Assembly (NCBI RefSeq): GCF_947495725.1
Contig: NZ_CANLZZ010000007.1
Coordinates: forward strand, 216,482-280,481
Direction: 5' to 3'
DNA from: an uncultured Lutibacter sp.
GTDB lineage: Bacteria; Bacteroidota; Bacteroidia; Flavobacteriales; Flavobacteriaceae
Length of the DNA stretch: 64,000 bases
A program made the position numbers and the translations under genes. Shown here one piece after another: positions 54,605 through 63,966 of this stretch; within the stretch, counting starts at the first letter, position 1, and each line of letters opens with the position of its first letter. Below the pieces are notes generated by a model. That model was not told the origin of the DNA. It ran no database searches and saw nothing but the letters and a program-made list of their open reading frames with translations.

Positions 54605-55279
54605 TTAAACAATAATTTTTCCATCTTCCATTCGTATTATTCTATCAGAACGACTAGCAAAGTCATCATCGTGTGTTACAACTAATAATGACAATCCTTG
54701 CTCCACACTTAATTCTTTAAAAACGTTAAATACGTTTTCAGAATTATGACTATCTAAGTTTCCTGTGGGTTCATCTCCCATAATTATTGACGGATTGTTT
54801 ATTAATGCTCTTGCAATGGCTACTCGCTGTTTTTCACCCCCAGAAATTCTAGATGCTCTTTTTTTTGCTAAATGATCTATATGTAACATTTTTAGTTTTT
54901 GTAATGCATCAAATTCTATTTCTTTAAATGTTTTTCTTCCTAGTTTTTTAGCTGGTAACATAACGTTTTCCAAAACCGAAAATTCTGATAATAAATAATG
55001 GAATTGAAAAACAAACCCTATATGTTTATTTCTAATGGCCGATAATTCTTGTCTTGAATTACCTGTCACCAATTGATTATTTAAAAACAATTTTCCAGTA
55101 TAATCATTATCCATAGTTGACAAAATATACAATAATGTAGACTTTCCACAACCCGATTTCCCCATTATTGAAACAAATTCTCCTTTAGAAACTTTAAAAT
55201 TAATATCCTTTAAAACATGAAAAAGTACAGGTTTTTTAAAGTATTTATTAATATTATTTGTTTCTAAAACTAAATTCAT
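54605..55279 (-). CDS. ABC transporter ATP-binding protein (LolD/MacB-type)
   Basis: The 224-residue ATPase has all ABC motifs: Walker A GKSGCGKSTLL, Q-loop FVFQFHYLL, signature RISGGEKQRVAIARAL, Walker B IIMGDEPTGNLD and the switch His in VVTHDDDF. Closest group is the LolD/MacB/FtsE branch that powers release or export of lipoproteins and other substrates from the inner membrane. It lies 1 base after the permease gene, last of the adaptor-permease-ATPase set. Confidence 0.93.
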   Translation of the reverse strand: MNLVLETNNINKYFKKPVLFHVLKDINFKVSKGEFVSIMGKSGCGKSTLLYILSTMDNDYTGKLFLNNQLVTGNSRQELSAIRNKHIGFVFQFHYLLSEFSVLENVMLPAKKLGRKTFKEIEFDALQKLKMLHIDHLAKKRASRISGGEKQRVAIARALINNPSIIMGDEPTGNLDSHNSENVFNVFKELSVEQGLSLLVVTHDDDFASRSDRIIRMEDGKIIV

Positions 55280-55280
55280 A

Positions 55281-56543
55281 TTATTGACCTCTTATAATGG
55301 TTACAGGATCTATTTTTTTTGCCTTTTGAGAAGGAAAATATCCTGCAAAAAAAGTTGAAATAAAAGCAAATGAAATTCCAATTACATAATTCCAAATATT
55401 GAAAATTACAGGATAGGTTTTAACCGTTGGTAGAGCTTGTGTTTCAAAAGGAATATTATCTATTAAATTAGATAAACCGTAACCAACTACTAAACCAAAT
55501 ATTCCTCCCACAATTCCAATTATTATTGCTTGTAACATAAATATTAATTGCACATCAGTACCAGAAAAACCAGTAGCCATCAATATTGCTATATCGTTCA
55601 TTTTTTCATAAATAAGCATATTTAAAATATTATATATACCAAATCCCGCTACTATTAACAATGTAATTGAAACCGCATAGGTAATTAAATTCCTAATAGA
55701 TGTTCCTGTTTCAAATTGAGCATTGGCGGTATTTATATCAACAGCGGTTAAATTAAACTGTTTTTCAATGTTTTTTGCTAATAAAAATGCTTTATCAATA
55801 TTATTTAATTTTACGTTAATATCGGTTATATAATTTTGCGGAACTCCTAATATGCGCTGTACAGTTTTAATGTTAGCAAAACTCTGAATCGCATCAATAT
55901 CTGCAATTCCACTTTGATACAACCCTACAATTTTTAAAGGAAAAACACCTCCATCAATGGTACTTATTTGCACTCTATCACCAACCCGTAGTGACATTTT
56001 TTTTGCAATTTCAATTCCTAATAAAACTCCGTTTGAGTTATTATGAAGCTCATTTGAGGATCCTTGAACAATATAATCATCTAATTTAAAATAAGTTGCT
56101 TCCTCCAATGGTTTAATTCCCGTTAAACTTCCTGCCATTTCAATAGATCCAGCTATATAAAATATTTGCGATTTTAACTGCGGTAAAACACCTAATGCAT
56201 TTTCATTTTCTTTTAAATAATTTATAATAGGAAATGCATTATGAATCTTTTTTTGATTCATTTTAGGCTTTATAGAATGTACAACATTAAAACTATTTTT
56301 AAATTTATCATATAAATTTAATGGTTGCCTATCTGATGGTTCGATTTCATTATAAATATGAATGTGAGGTGTTAAATTTAAAATTAAATCATCCATCATT
56401 TGATTTAATCCTGACATAAAACTAACTAAAGTAATATATGCTCCTATTCCAAAAGTTACACCAATTGCAGCAGTTGATGTTTGCTTTATTTTGGTTAGCA
56501 AATGTGTTTTTGCAATAGATGCTATTACATTCCAGTTTGTCAT
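55281..56543 (-). CDS. ABC transporter permease of the LolC/LolE/MacB type
   Basis: The 420-residue protein has one N-terminal helix (about 22-44), a periplasmic MacB-PCD domain (about 45-270) and three C-terminal helices (about 285-310, 330-360, 385-410): an FtsX/LolE layout. Its ATG overlaps the adaptor stop codon in a TAATG junction. It opens with IASIAKTHLLTKIKQTSTAAIGVTFGIGAYI. Together with the ATPase and the lipoprotein adaptor it forms a MacAB- or DevBCA-like exporter; the substrate is unknown. Confidence 0.9.
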   Translation of the reverse strand: MTNWNVIASIAKTHLLTKIKQTSTAAIGVTFGIGAYITLVSFMSGLNQMMDDLILNLTPHIHIYNEIEPSDRQPLNLYDKFKNSFNVVHSIKPKMNQKKIHNAFPIINYLKENENALGVLPQLKSQIFYIAGSIEMAGSLTGIKPLEEATYFKLDDYIVQGSSNELHNNSNGVLLGIEIAKKMSLRVGDRVQISTIDGGVFPLKIVGLYQSGIADIDAIQSFANIKTVQRILGVPQNYITDINVKLNNIDKAFLLAKNIEKQFNLTAVDINTANAQFETGTSIRNLITYAVSITLLIVAGFGIYNILNMLIYEKMNDIAILMATGFSGTDVQLIFMLQAIIIGIVGGIFGLVVGYGLSNLIDNIPFETQALPTVKTYPVIFNIWNYVIGISFAFISTFFAGYFPSQKAKKIDPVTIIRGQ

Positions 56544-57652
56544 TATTTTGGTTTATAAATAATTGTATTTTCCGAGATTCCAGAAACCACCTCAATAAAT
56601 TCCATATTTTGTAATCCAGTTATTACTTTCTTTAAACCATTTGAAGTTTTAATTTCATTATTTTCGGTTAAATATATTTTTGGTATCGTTAAAACATCTT
56701 TTTTAGTTCCTATTATAATGTTTGCTTCACCTGATAAACCTGGATATAATTTACTTGGCGATTTAGTAAAAATTGCATCAACTTTAAATGTTTGGTTTCG
56801 TTCATCTTTTTTGGGGTAAATTTTTGAAATCTCACCTTCAAAAACTTCATCTTTATATGCATCTAAACTTATAATTACCTGTTGATTTTCTTTAATTTTT
56901 ACTATATCAACTTCATCTATCAGCATTTCAATTATAAAAAAATTTGCGCTCCCTATAATTGCTAAAGATTCAAAATTAGAAACAATCTCTCCAGGCATTT
57001 TTGATAATTCATATACTTTGCCAGTTATTGCACTTTTAATGGTAAAATCTTCGGTGTTATTTTTAGATGATTTATAATTATTTTCCGCTTGTTGAAGAAT
57101 AGAAAGTAATTCTTTTTTAGTTCTATTATACTTTCCCTCCAACAATTGTAAGTTGTTTTTAGATAACCGAAAATTTAACTTTTTTGCATCGAATTCAATG
57201 TTAGAACCTATTCCTTTATCCCACAATCTCTTTTGTCTAAAATAATTTATAGAGTCATTTTTAAATTTTAAATCTGCTGCTATTATTTCATCTTTTATTC
57301 CATCTAAAATTGCCGCACTTCCTTCATAGTTTTCCTTAGCTAGGTTAAAGGCCAATTTTGCATTTTTAGTATTTAATAATGGAGTCGTATTTGAAATTTG
57401 AAGCAATAAATCATTTTTATTAACCAAATCTCCTTCTTTTACAAAATTAAATTCTAATATTCCAGAAACAATACTGTGAACATTATACAAACTATCGGGT
57501 TGAATTATTACAGAAGCATAAACCGACTCTACCATATCTTGTTTTATAGGTGAAAATTTTTCTTCACTATTATCACAAGAATAAAATAATTGAAAAGCTG
57601 AAATAATAATAAAAAAATAGATAGAATAAAATTTGCTTTTGTTTATTTTCAT
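56543..57652 (-). CDS. HlyD/MacA-like lipoprotein adaptor of the ABC exporter
   Basis: The 369-residue protein has a lipoprotein signal (IISAFQLFYSCDN, Cys about 26), a split biotinyl-lipoyl domain (SIVSGILEFNFVKEGDLVNKNDLLLQI and ITGKVYELSKMPGEIVS), a helical hairpin (about 95-200), a beta-barrel and a C-terminal domain. It is first in the three-gene exporter set, sharing one base with the permease start. A lipid anchor on this adaptor and a LolCDE-like core suggest export through an outer-membrane partner encoded elsewhere. Confidence 0.88.
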   Translation of the reverse strand: MKINKSKFYSIYFFIIISAFQLFYSCDNSEEKFSPIKQDMVESVYASVIIQPDSLYNVHSIVSGILEFNFVKEGDLVNKNDLLLQISNTTPLLNTKNAKLAFNLAKENYEGSAAILDGIKDEIIAADLKFKNDSINYFRQKRLWDKGIGSNIEFDAKKLNFRLSKNNLQLLEGKYNRTKKELLSILQQAENNYKSSKNNTEDFTIKSAITGKVYELSKMPGEIVSNFESLAIIGSANFFIIEMLIDEVDIVKIKENQQVIISLDAYKDEVFEGEISKIYPKKDERNQTFKVDAIFTKSPSKLYPGLSGEANIIIGTKKDVLTIPKIYLTENNEIKTSNGLKKVITGLQNMEFIEVVSGISENTIIYKPK

Positions 57653-57782
57653 AAGCTGAAAACTTATAATTGACTACTAAATTTACGCATTAATCCTTTA
57701 TATTACAATTATTTATTCTCATTTGTTTTTTGTAAATTAGATATGATTGTAGCACCTAATTTATTCATTAAATTCTCTAAAT

Positions 57783-59141
57783 ATGAAACTTACTTTTTAT
57801 GGTGGAGCAGGCACAGTTACCGGGTCCAAAATGTTACTTGAATTTAATTATAAAAAAATATTAATTGATTGTGGATTGTTTCAAGGATTAAAGGAATTAA
57901 GAAAAAAGAACTGGAAACCACTTCCTTTTAATTTAAAGGAATTAGATCTGGTAATTTTAACTCATGCGCATTTAGATCATTCTGGCTATATACCCGTACT
58001 TGTTAAAAATGGTTATAATGGGCCTATTTATTGCACTTCGGCCACAAAAGATTTAACCAAAATAATTTTGCTTGATTCTGGTAAAATTCAAGAAGAAGAT
58101 GCGCGTAGAGCAGCTAAATATCAATATTCCAAGCGCAACAAACCATTACCATTATATACTGTTGAAGATGCAAAAATTGCATTAAAAAATTTTAAAATTG
58201 TTGAATCCAATAATTGGTATAAAGTAGATGACGAAATTGAATTTAAATTTTTAAATAGTGGTCATATTTTAGGTAGCGTTTTTGTTTTACTTAAAGTTAA
58301 CGGTAAAATAATAGTTTTTTCTGGTGATATTGGTAGAAAAGATCCAATATTACTTCCTAAATTTGAATATATTGAAAATGCCGATTATTTGATACTAGAA
58401 TCCACCTATGGAAACAGATTGCACGAAAAAACTTCGATAAATGAAAAATTACTAGAATATATTAATCATACTTACAAAAAAGGTGGGATATTAATAATAC
58501 CAACATTTTCAGTAGAACGAGCTCAAGAAATTATTTATTTATTAAGTTTATTAAAACAAAAGAATAAGCTACCTAAAATACCTATTTATTTAGATAGTCC
58601 AATGGGTGTAAATGCCACTGATGTTTATTTTTCTCATTCCAACAATCACAAATTATCATCAGAGGATATAAAAAATATGATAGATACTGTCCAATTAATT
58701 AGTGACGTAGAAATTTCTAAATCAGTAGTCAATGATAATAATCCAAAAATTGTACTCGCTGGAAGTGGAATGATAACGGGTGGTAGAGTATTACATTATT
58801 TAGATAAATGCATCGAAGATAAAAAAAATAGTATTTTAATTGTAGGGTTTCAAGCAGAAGGAACACGTGGACGATCTTTACTATCCGGAGATCCCGAACT
58901 AAAATTCTTTGGAAAGTATTATAAAATTAAGTCCGAAGTTTTTAAAATTAATGCATTCTCTGGTCACGCAGATCAAAACGAATTAATAGATTGGCTAAAA
59001 CATTTTAAAAAACCGCCTAAACTCACCTTAATAAATCATGGTGAACCACATCAAAGTCAAGCTTTAAAAATTAAAATTAGAACAACTTTAAACTGGAAAT
59101 GTACTGTTGCGAAATTGGATAATGAGTATTACTTAGACTAA
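57783..59141 (+). CDS. Metallo-beta-lactamase/beta-CASP hydrolase (CPSF/YSH1-like)
   Basis: The 452-residue protein has an MBL domain with THAHLDHSGYIP (HxHxDH), GHILGS and SGDIGRKDPILL, then a beta-CASP domain (about 185-400; LESTYGNRLH, IPTFSVERAQEIIYLL) and the RNA-metabolising MBL tail FSGHADQNELIDW with LINHGEP. Members of this group process RNA; in bacteria their targets are largely unknown. The stop codon is the first unit of a nine-fold TAA repeat. It is followed by a hairpin terminator. Confidence 0.93.
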   Translation: MKLTFYGGAGTVTGSKMLLEFNYKKILIDCGLFQGLKELRKKNWKPLPFNLKELDLVILTHAHLDHSGYIPVLVKNGYNGPIYCTSATKDLTKIILLDSGKIQEEDARRAAKYQYSKRNKPLPLYTVEDAKIALKNFKIVESNNWYKVDDEIEFKFLNSGHILGSVFVLLKVNGKIIVFSGDIGRKDPILLPKFEYIENADYLILESTYGNRLHEKTSINEKLLEYINHTYKKGGILIIPTFSVERAQEIIYLLSLLKQKNKLPKIPIYLDSPMGVNATDVYFSHSNNHKLSSEDIKNMIDTVQLISDVEISKSVVNDNNPKIVLAGSGMITGGRVLHYLDKCIEDKKNSILIVGFQAEGTRGRSLLSGDPELKFFGKYYKIKSEVFKINAFSGHADQNELIDWLKHFKKPPKLTLINHGEPHQSQALKIKIRTTLNWKCTVAKLDNEYYLD

Positions 59142-59165
59142 TAATAATAATAATAATAATAATAA
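59139..59165 (+). repeat. (TAA)9 microsatellite containing the stop codon
   Basis: Nine uninterrupted TAA units begin with the stop codon of the beta-CASP gene, so the reading frame ends in nine consecutive in-frame stops. Tracts of this kind gain and lose units by slippage. Confidence 0.95.
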
Positions 59166-59178
59166 ATCTAAAAGCAAT

Positions 59179-59242
59179 TGGAGGTTCAAAATTTTCAGTA
59201 TTCAATTTTGGAAACGGTAAAGAACCTCCATAGTTTTTTTTT
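59179..59242 (+). terminator. Long hairpin terminator after the beta-CASP gene
   Basis: TGGAGGTTC pairs with GAACCTCCA; inside the loop CAAAATT pairs with AATTTTG to form a second stem. A T-run of nine or more follows on the plus strand. Confidence 0.8.
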
Positions 59243-59259
59243 AGAAATTTTGTTTCAAA

Positions 59260-59823
59260 TTAATTAAACCAAATAGTAAAATATTTTATTCGCGCAATAT
59301 CAGGTATTTGATCAATAGAAACTTGTTCCCTACTAAAACTATTCAAACCTAATTCTTTTTTATCAATAGAAATTGTTGCGTTCAATTCATCAATAAAAAG
59401 CGTTGCCGAGGTTAAAGTAGTTTCAACTTTGTTAACCATATAGTTTTCATTAATTTCTTTAAATGTAGATTTTAATGATATTCCCCTATCCGTTTTATAA
59501 TTTGAATCAAAAATTTGGACACTTTTTATTTTGGATATAGAATCACTCTGATTATCAGGTACAATTTCCAACATTTTCTTTCCTGCTTTGGAATAAACAA
59601 TGAGTTCATTTGTTGAATTTAGATTTAACTCCTTGTCATCCAAATTTTCTATACCACTTATTGCAATAGAATCATTTTTAAAGATAGAATTTAGCTCTTG
59701 TACAGTAGTTTTCTTATTTATATTACCTACATTTCCTTTTTTTATTAGAAATTCATTATCATTTCCACATCGTATAAATATGATAGAAACTAACAATAAA
59801 AAAACTTTTTTCACTAATGACAT
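59260..59823 (-). CDS. Hypothetical lipoprotein
   Basis: The 187-residue protein has a lipoprotein signal, MSLVKKVFLLLVSIIFIRCG, with Cys about 19. The mature part is mixed alpha-beta with repeated short strands (ELNLNSTNELIVYSKAG, ISKIKSVQIFDSNY, ATLFIDELNATISI) and resembles small periplasmic lipoproteins of flavobacteria, but I recognise no named family. It is convergent with the beta-CASP gene and 59 bases downstream of the HerA-like ATPase gene. Confidence 0.72.
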   Translation of the reverse strand: MSLVKKVFLLLVSIIFIRCGNDNEFLIKKGNVGNINKKTTVQELNSIFKNDSIAISGIENLDDKELNLNSTNELIVYSKAGKKMLEIVPDNQSDSISKIKSVQIFDSNYKTDRGISLKSTFKEINENYMVNKVETTLTSATLFIDELNATISIDKKELGLNSFSREQVSIDQIPDIARIKYFTIWFN

Positions 59824-59882
59824 AAAACAGATAAATATTTTTAAATTTATAATATAACGAAAGAAACCAATTAATATTTGAT

Positions 59883-61403
59883 TTACATAACTCTCTTTAA
59901 TATTCCCAAAACTCCTCTAATAAAAGTTGCACTTGTTACTACTTTTAAAATTGGGTTCATTCGAGTACTTTTTCTTCCACTTCTACTAGAAGACCTTGTT
60001 GATTTTGAAGCTTCTTTTTTCTTTTTTTCAACTTCTTCTTTTTCATTAATAGACTCAATCTTTTCATTTAACAATTCATAAGCACTTTCTCTATCAATAT
60101 CTTCATTATACTTATAATACAATCTAGAATTATCAATTAATTGTTTTAGCTCTTTATCTGATAAAACGTCCATTCTACTCATTGGCGCTCTCATCATTGT
60201 AGCTGCTAACGGTGTTGGAATACCCTTTTCATTTAGTGCTGATACAAATGCTTCTCCTATTCCAAGTTGTGTTAATGATTCATCAACATCATAATATTCG
60301 GTGTCTGGATAATTTTCTGAAGCAAGTTTAATTGCTTTTCTATCTTTTGCCGTAAAAGCTCTTAGTGCATGTTGCACTTTTAAACCCAATTGTGCCAAAA
60401 CATCTTCTGGTATATCTTTTGGATTTTGAGTTACAAAAAATAATCCAATTCCTTTAGAACGTATTAGCTTAACAATACTTTCAATTTGAGACATTAAAGC
60501 TTTAGACGCCTCCTTAAATATTAAATGAGCTTCATCAATAAAAATTACTAATTCTGGTTTTCCACTATCCCCTTGTTCTGGAAAGGTACTATAAATTTCA
60601 GCCAATAATTGTAACATAAATGTAGAGAACATTTTTGGCTTGTCTTGAATATCTGTTAAACGTAAAATTGAAATAACCCCTTTACCATCTTCATCTTGTC
60701 TTACCAAATCCTTTACATCAAAAGAACGCTCTCCAAAAAACAAATCACCACCTTGTTGTTCTATTTCAACCAACTTTCTTAAAATTGCTCCGGTACTCAT
60801 TGTAGAAATTCTACCGTACTCTGCTTGCAACTCCTCTTTGCCTTCGGCCGTAGCAAATTGTAAAATTTTCTTAAAATCTTTTAAATCTAAAAGAGGTAAC
60901 TTATTATCATCACAATACTTAAAAATTATTGAAACAATTCCACTTTGAGCTTCCGTTAAATCTAATATTCGTGACAACAATACAGGTCCAAATTCAGATA
61001 TAGTTGCTCTTAAACGAACACCATCTTGTTCTGAAATAGATAATAATTCAACTGGAAACTTTTTTGCTTCAAATGGTAATCCAATAGCCTCATGACGCTC
61101 ATCAATTTTTTTATGCCCAGGACTAGGTTGTGCCAAACCACTTAAATCACCTTTAATATCCATCAATAAAACCGGTACTCCTTTTTCTGAAAGATTCTCA
61201 GCCATGACTTGTAACGATTTTGTTTTACCAGTACCAGTTGCACCAGCAATTAAACCATGCCTGTTTAATGTTTTCAATGGAACATTTACAAAAGCATCTT
61301 TCAAAGTTTCACCATCTAAAATAGCAGAGCCAAATGTTAAATAATCACCTTTACATTTATATCCTTCCGTAATAATATTAAAAAAATCTTCCTTTCTACT
61401 CAT
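59883..61403 (-). CDS. HerA-like ATPase (DUF853 family)
   Basis: The 506-residue protein is a DUF853/HerA-type P-loop ATPase: Walker A GLIAGATGTGKTKSLQ, Walker B-like LVIFIDEAHLIFKEAS, and FFVTQNPKDIPEDVLAQLGLKVQHALRAFTAKD typical of the family. A Lys/Glu-rich coiled segment (about 435-465) and a Ser/Arg-rich stretch precede a hydrophobic tail. These ATPases are thought to translocate DNA; the cellular role in bacteria is unsettled. It is divergent from queE. Confidence 0.92.
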   Translation of the reverse strand: MSRKEDFFNIITEGYKCKGDYLTFGSAILDGETLKDAFVNVPLKTLNRHGLIAGATGTGKTKSLQVMAENLSEKGVPVLLMDIKGDLSGLAQPSPGHKKIDERHEAIGLPFEAKKFPVELLSISEQDGVRLRATISEFGPVLLSRILDLTEAQSGIVSIIFKYCDDNKLPLLDLKDFKKILQFATAEGKEELQAEYGRISTMSTGAILRKLVEIEQQGGDLFFGERSFDVKDLVRQDEDGKGVISILRLTDIQDKPKMFSTFMLQLLAEIYSTFPEQGDSGKPELVIFIDEAHLIFKEASKALMSQIESIVKLIRSKGIGLFFVTQNPKDIPEDVLAQLGLKVQHALRAFTAKDRKAIKLASENYPDTEYYDVDESLTQLGIGEAFVSALNEKGIPTPLAATMMRAPMSRMDVLSDKELKQLIDNSRLYYKYNEDIDRESAYELLNEKIESINEKEEVEKKKKEASKSTRSSSRSGRKSTRMNPILKVVTSATFIRGVLGILKRVM

Positions 61404-61494
61404 TATATATTTTTTGATAAAAATAACATATATAAGTCAAATTAAAAATTTCAATAGAAATTATATTCCATTATTTTAATATAAAGCTAATGTC

Positions 61495-61502
61495 TATATT
61501 TG
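61495..61502 (+). promoter_or_regulatory. Predicted -7 box abutting the queE start
   Basis: TATATTTG matches TAnnTTTG and ends only 4 bases before the queE ATG (61507). A start site at the normal distance would fall on or next to the ATG, giving a leaderless mRNA. Confidence 0.5.
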
Positions 61503-61506
61503 CACC

Positions 61507-62142
61507 ATGAAAATTAGTGCCCAAATTCAAGAAGAAATAAATAAAGGTGAAATGTTGCCTTTAATGGAAGAATTTTACACAATTCAAGGTGAAGGATTTC
61601 ATACTGGGAAAGCCGCCTATTTTATTAGAATTGGAGGTTGTGATGTTGGATGCCATTGGTGCGATGTAAAAGAAAGTTGGAATGCTAATTTACATCCTCC
61701 CACAAAAACAGATTTAATTGTTGAAAATGCCAAAAGCTACGCAAATACTGTTGTTGTAACAGGAGGTGAGCCTTTAATGTGGAGCTTGGATTATATAACT
61801 TCTCTACTTAAGAAAAATAATATTAAAACTCACATCGAAACTTCAGGTGCATATAAATTAAGCGGAAATTGGGATTGGATTTGCCTTTCTCCAAAAAAAA
61901 CTAAAATGCCATTAGAAGGCATATATAAGGTTGCTAATGAACTTAAAATTATAATTTCCAATAAACACGATTTTATATTTGCTAAAAATGAAGCTGCAAA
62001 AGTATCAGAAAATTGTGAATTGTTTTTACAACCAGAATGGAGTAAAAGAGAAAAAATGACTCCTTTAATTGTTGAATTTGTAATGAAAAACCCACATTGG
62101 AAAATTTCATTACAAACTCATAAATATTTAAATATCCCTTAA
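61507..62142 (+). CDS. queE: 7-carboxy-7-deazaguanine synthase QueE
   Basis: The 211-residue radical SAM enzyme makes the deazaguanine core of queuosine from 6-carboxytetrahydropterin. It has EEFYTIQGEGFHTGKAAYFIRIGGCDVGCHWCD, where the cluster Cys are spaced C-x3-C-x2-C, then VVTGGEPLMW (SAM-binding GGE), HIETSG and WICLSPKKTK. Length is normal. The N-terminal 15 residues before MLPLMEEF resemble those of other flavobacterial QueE proteins, supporting the first ATG. It is convergent with cmk with a 4-base overlap. Confidence 0.95.
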   Translation: MKISAQIQEEINKGEMLPLMEEFYTIQGEGFHTGKAAYFIRIGGCDVGCHWCDVKESWNANLHPPTKTDLIVENAKSYANTVVVTGGEPLMWSLDYITSLLKKNNIKTHIETSGAYKLSGNWDWICLSPKKTKMPLEGIYKVANELKIIISNKHDFIFAKNEAAKVSENCELFLQPEWSKREKMTPLIVEFVMKNPHWKISLQTHKYLNIP

Positions 62143-62831
62143 GATTCCCTAATTCTTTTCTTAACTATTTTTAAAATTATTTCAAACTGTTCTTCTAAAT
62201 TCAAATCAGAATTATCAATTTCAATCGCGTCATCAGCTTTGTATAAAGGTGAATCTTTTCGAGTTGAATCAATATAATCTCTATATTCAACATTTTTTAA
62301 AATCTCATCAAATGAAACATCATCACCTCGTTTTGTTAATTCATCAAATCGTCTTCGAGCTCTTTTCTCTGCAGAAGCATTCATAAATAATTTCAATTCA
62401 GCCTTTGGAAAAACAACAGTACCAATATCTCTTCCATCCATTACTACACCTTTTTTTGCTCCCATCTTTTGCTGCTGTTCAACCAAAACTTTTCTTACCT
62501 CAGAAATAGCCGCTACTTTACTTACCAACTTCGAAACCTCTAAAGAACGAATTTCTTTTTCAACATTTTTACCATTCAAATACATCTCCCCAAAACCAAG
62601 TAATGTGTTAAATTTAAACTCTAATTGTATATCCTTTAAATTTTTAATAAGATCATTTTGATTAAAAATATTTTCCGTAATAAAACCATGCTCCATCGCA
62701 AAAAGCGTAACCGCTCTATACATTGCACCAGAATCAACATATACATATTCCAACTTATTTGCCAATTCCTTGGCAACCGTACTCTTTCCAGTAGATGAAA
62801 AACCATCAATTGCAATTGTAATTCTTTTCAA
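62139..62831 (-). CDS. cmk: Cytidylate kinase
   Basis: The 230-residue protein phosphorylates CMP and dCMP. The P-loop IAIDGFSSTGKSTVAKELA is at the N-terminus, VYVDSGAMYRAVT binds the base, MDGRDIGTVVFPKAELKLFMNASAEKRARRR is the CMP/ATP-binding signature, and REYRDYIDSTRKDSPLYKADDAIEID-type residues end the LID region. It lies 2 bases after porQ and is probably cotranscribed with it. Confidence 0.96.
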   Translation of the reverse strand: MKRITIAIDGFSSTGKSTVAKELANKLEYVYVDSGAMYRAVTLFAMEHGFITENIFNQNDLIKNLKDIQLEFKFNTLLGFGEMYLNGKNVEKEIRSLEVSKLVSKVAAISEVRKVLVEQQQKMGAKKGVVMDGRDIGTVVFPKAELKLFMNASAEKRARRRFDELTKRGDDVSFDEILKNVEYRDYIDSTRKDSPLYKADDAIEIDNSDLNLEEQFEIILKIVKKRIRES

Positions 62832-62833
62832 TT

Positions 62834-63844
62834 TTAATTCAAATTTATTAGTAAACTAAATGTACTAGCATTGGATGCTGGATGATACTTTGAAAATGCA
62901 TAATTAAACCTAATTTTTTTCATTCTTATTCCAAAACCAGCAGTAAACCCCGAAAAAGTTCTCTTATCAATCAATTTAAACTCCTTCGATCTTCTAAAAT
63001 TATATCCTAACTGTATATTAAATACACTTTCTGAAAAAAGTTCAGCACCAATAGAAACGTGTCTCAATGCATTATCAAAAAAAGATATTTCTTCTTTCGT
63101 TTTATTTCCATCTATATCAACAATATCATTTGAAGGATTACTTTCAGAAATATTCCATTTCTGAATATTATCAATTGTACAATACCACTTTAAAGGAACA
63201 TTTTCAAGTTTATAAGAAACTCCAAAATCCACTTGTGTAGGGAAATTCTCTTTTTCCTCATCATATGCCGATATTTGCGACCCCATGTTCCTAACAACCA
63301 ATGTAACAATGTAAGGACTTGAATCATTATAATAAATAATCCCAAAATCCAGAGCTAACCCAAATGAAGAATAATTCTCAATTACAGAATTAATAAATTT
63401 CAAACTACCACCAACTTGAACATTTGAATTAAATAAACGATGTGAGTATGCAATAGCTAAAGATGCATCATAAGCTCCAAAACTACCTGTTTCTTCGCCT
63501 AACTCATTGGCTCCAATAAACTTCCCATAATTCAAGTAATTAATAGAAGCATGAACAGTACCAATCTTATCATTAAGATTCACGGCATAAGCTGCTGACA
63601 AAAAATTTACATCACTTAAATAATTTAAATAACCAACACCTAAATTATTGTTTAATCTCTTATTAATCGTGGCTGGGTTCCAATTAGGTTGGTTAACATC
63701 ATCTATTAGAGTAAGTACTTTTCCTCCAAGTGCTGTTTGACGTGCTGAGCCAGTTAAATTTAAAAAATTATAAATACTCTCACCCCCAACTTGAGCAAAC
63801 AAGCTGTTAAAAGTTAATAAAAAAATGATAATTATTCTTTTCAT
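62834..63844 (-). CDS. porQ: Type IX secretion system protein PorQ
   Basis: The protein has 336 residues: signal peptide (1-18), then an outer-membrane barrel of the PorP/PorQ type with the family opening GGESIYNFLNLTGSARQTALGGKVLT and DVNQPNWNPATINKRLNNNLGVGYLNYLSDVNF. PorQ works with PorU, PorV and PorZ to attach secreted proteins at the cell surface. Its presence shows that the organism runs a type IX system, a Bacteroidota hallmark. It lies downstream of the 5S rRNA gene and its terminator, on the same strand. Confidence 0.94.
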   Translation of the reverse strand: MKRIIIIFLLTFNSLFAQVGGESIYNFLNLTGSARQTALGGKVLTLIDDVNQPNWNPATINKRLNNNLGVGYLNYLSDVNFLSAAYAVNLNDKIGTVHASINYLNYGKFIGANELGEETGSFGAYDASLAIAYSHRLFNSNVQVGGSLKFINSVIENYSSFGLALDFGIIYYNDSSPYIVTLVVRNMGSQISAYDEEKENFPTQVDFGVSYKLENVPLKWYCTIDNIQKWNISESNPSNDIVDIDGNKTKEEISFFDNALRHVSIGAELFSESVFNIQLGYNFRRSKEFKLIDKRTFSGFTAGFGIRMKKIRFNYAFSKYHPASNASTFSLLINLN

Positions 63845-63922
63845 AAATGAATTACAAAATAAAACTAATTAAATTTCCCACCATACATTTTGGGTTAATT
63901 TTTTTCAAAAAAAATAACAAAC

Positions 63923-63960
63923 AAAAAAAAAACCTTCAATAATTAAATTGAAGGTTTTTC
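63923..63960 (-). terminator. rRNA-operon terminator
   Basis: On the minus strand AAAACCTTCAAT and ATTGAAGGTTTT form a perfect hairpin followed by a T-run. It lies directly after the 5S rRNA 3' end and before porQ. Confidence 0.9.
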
Positions 63961-63966
63961 AAAAGA

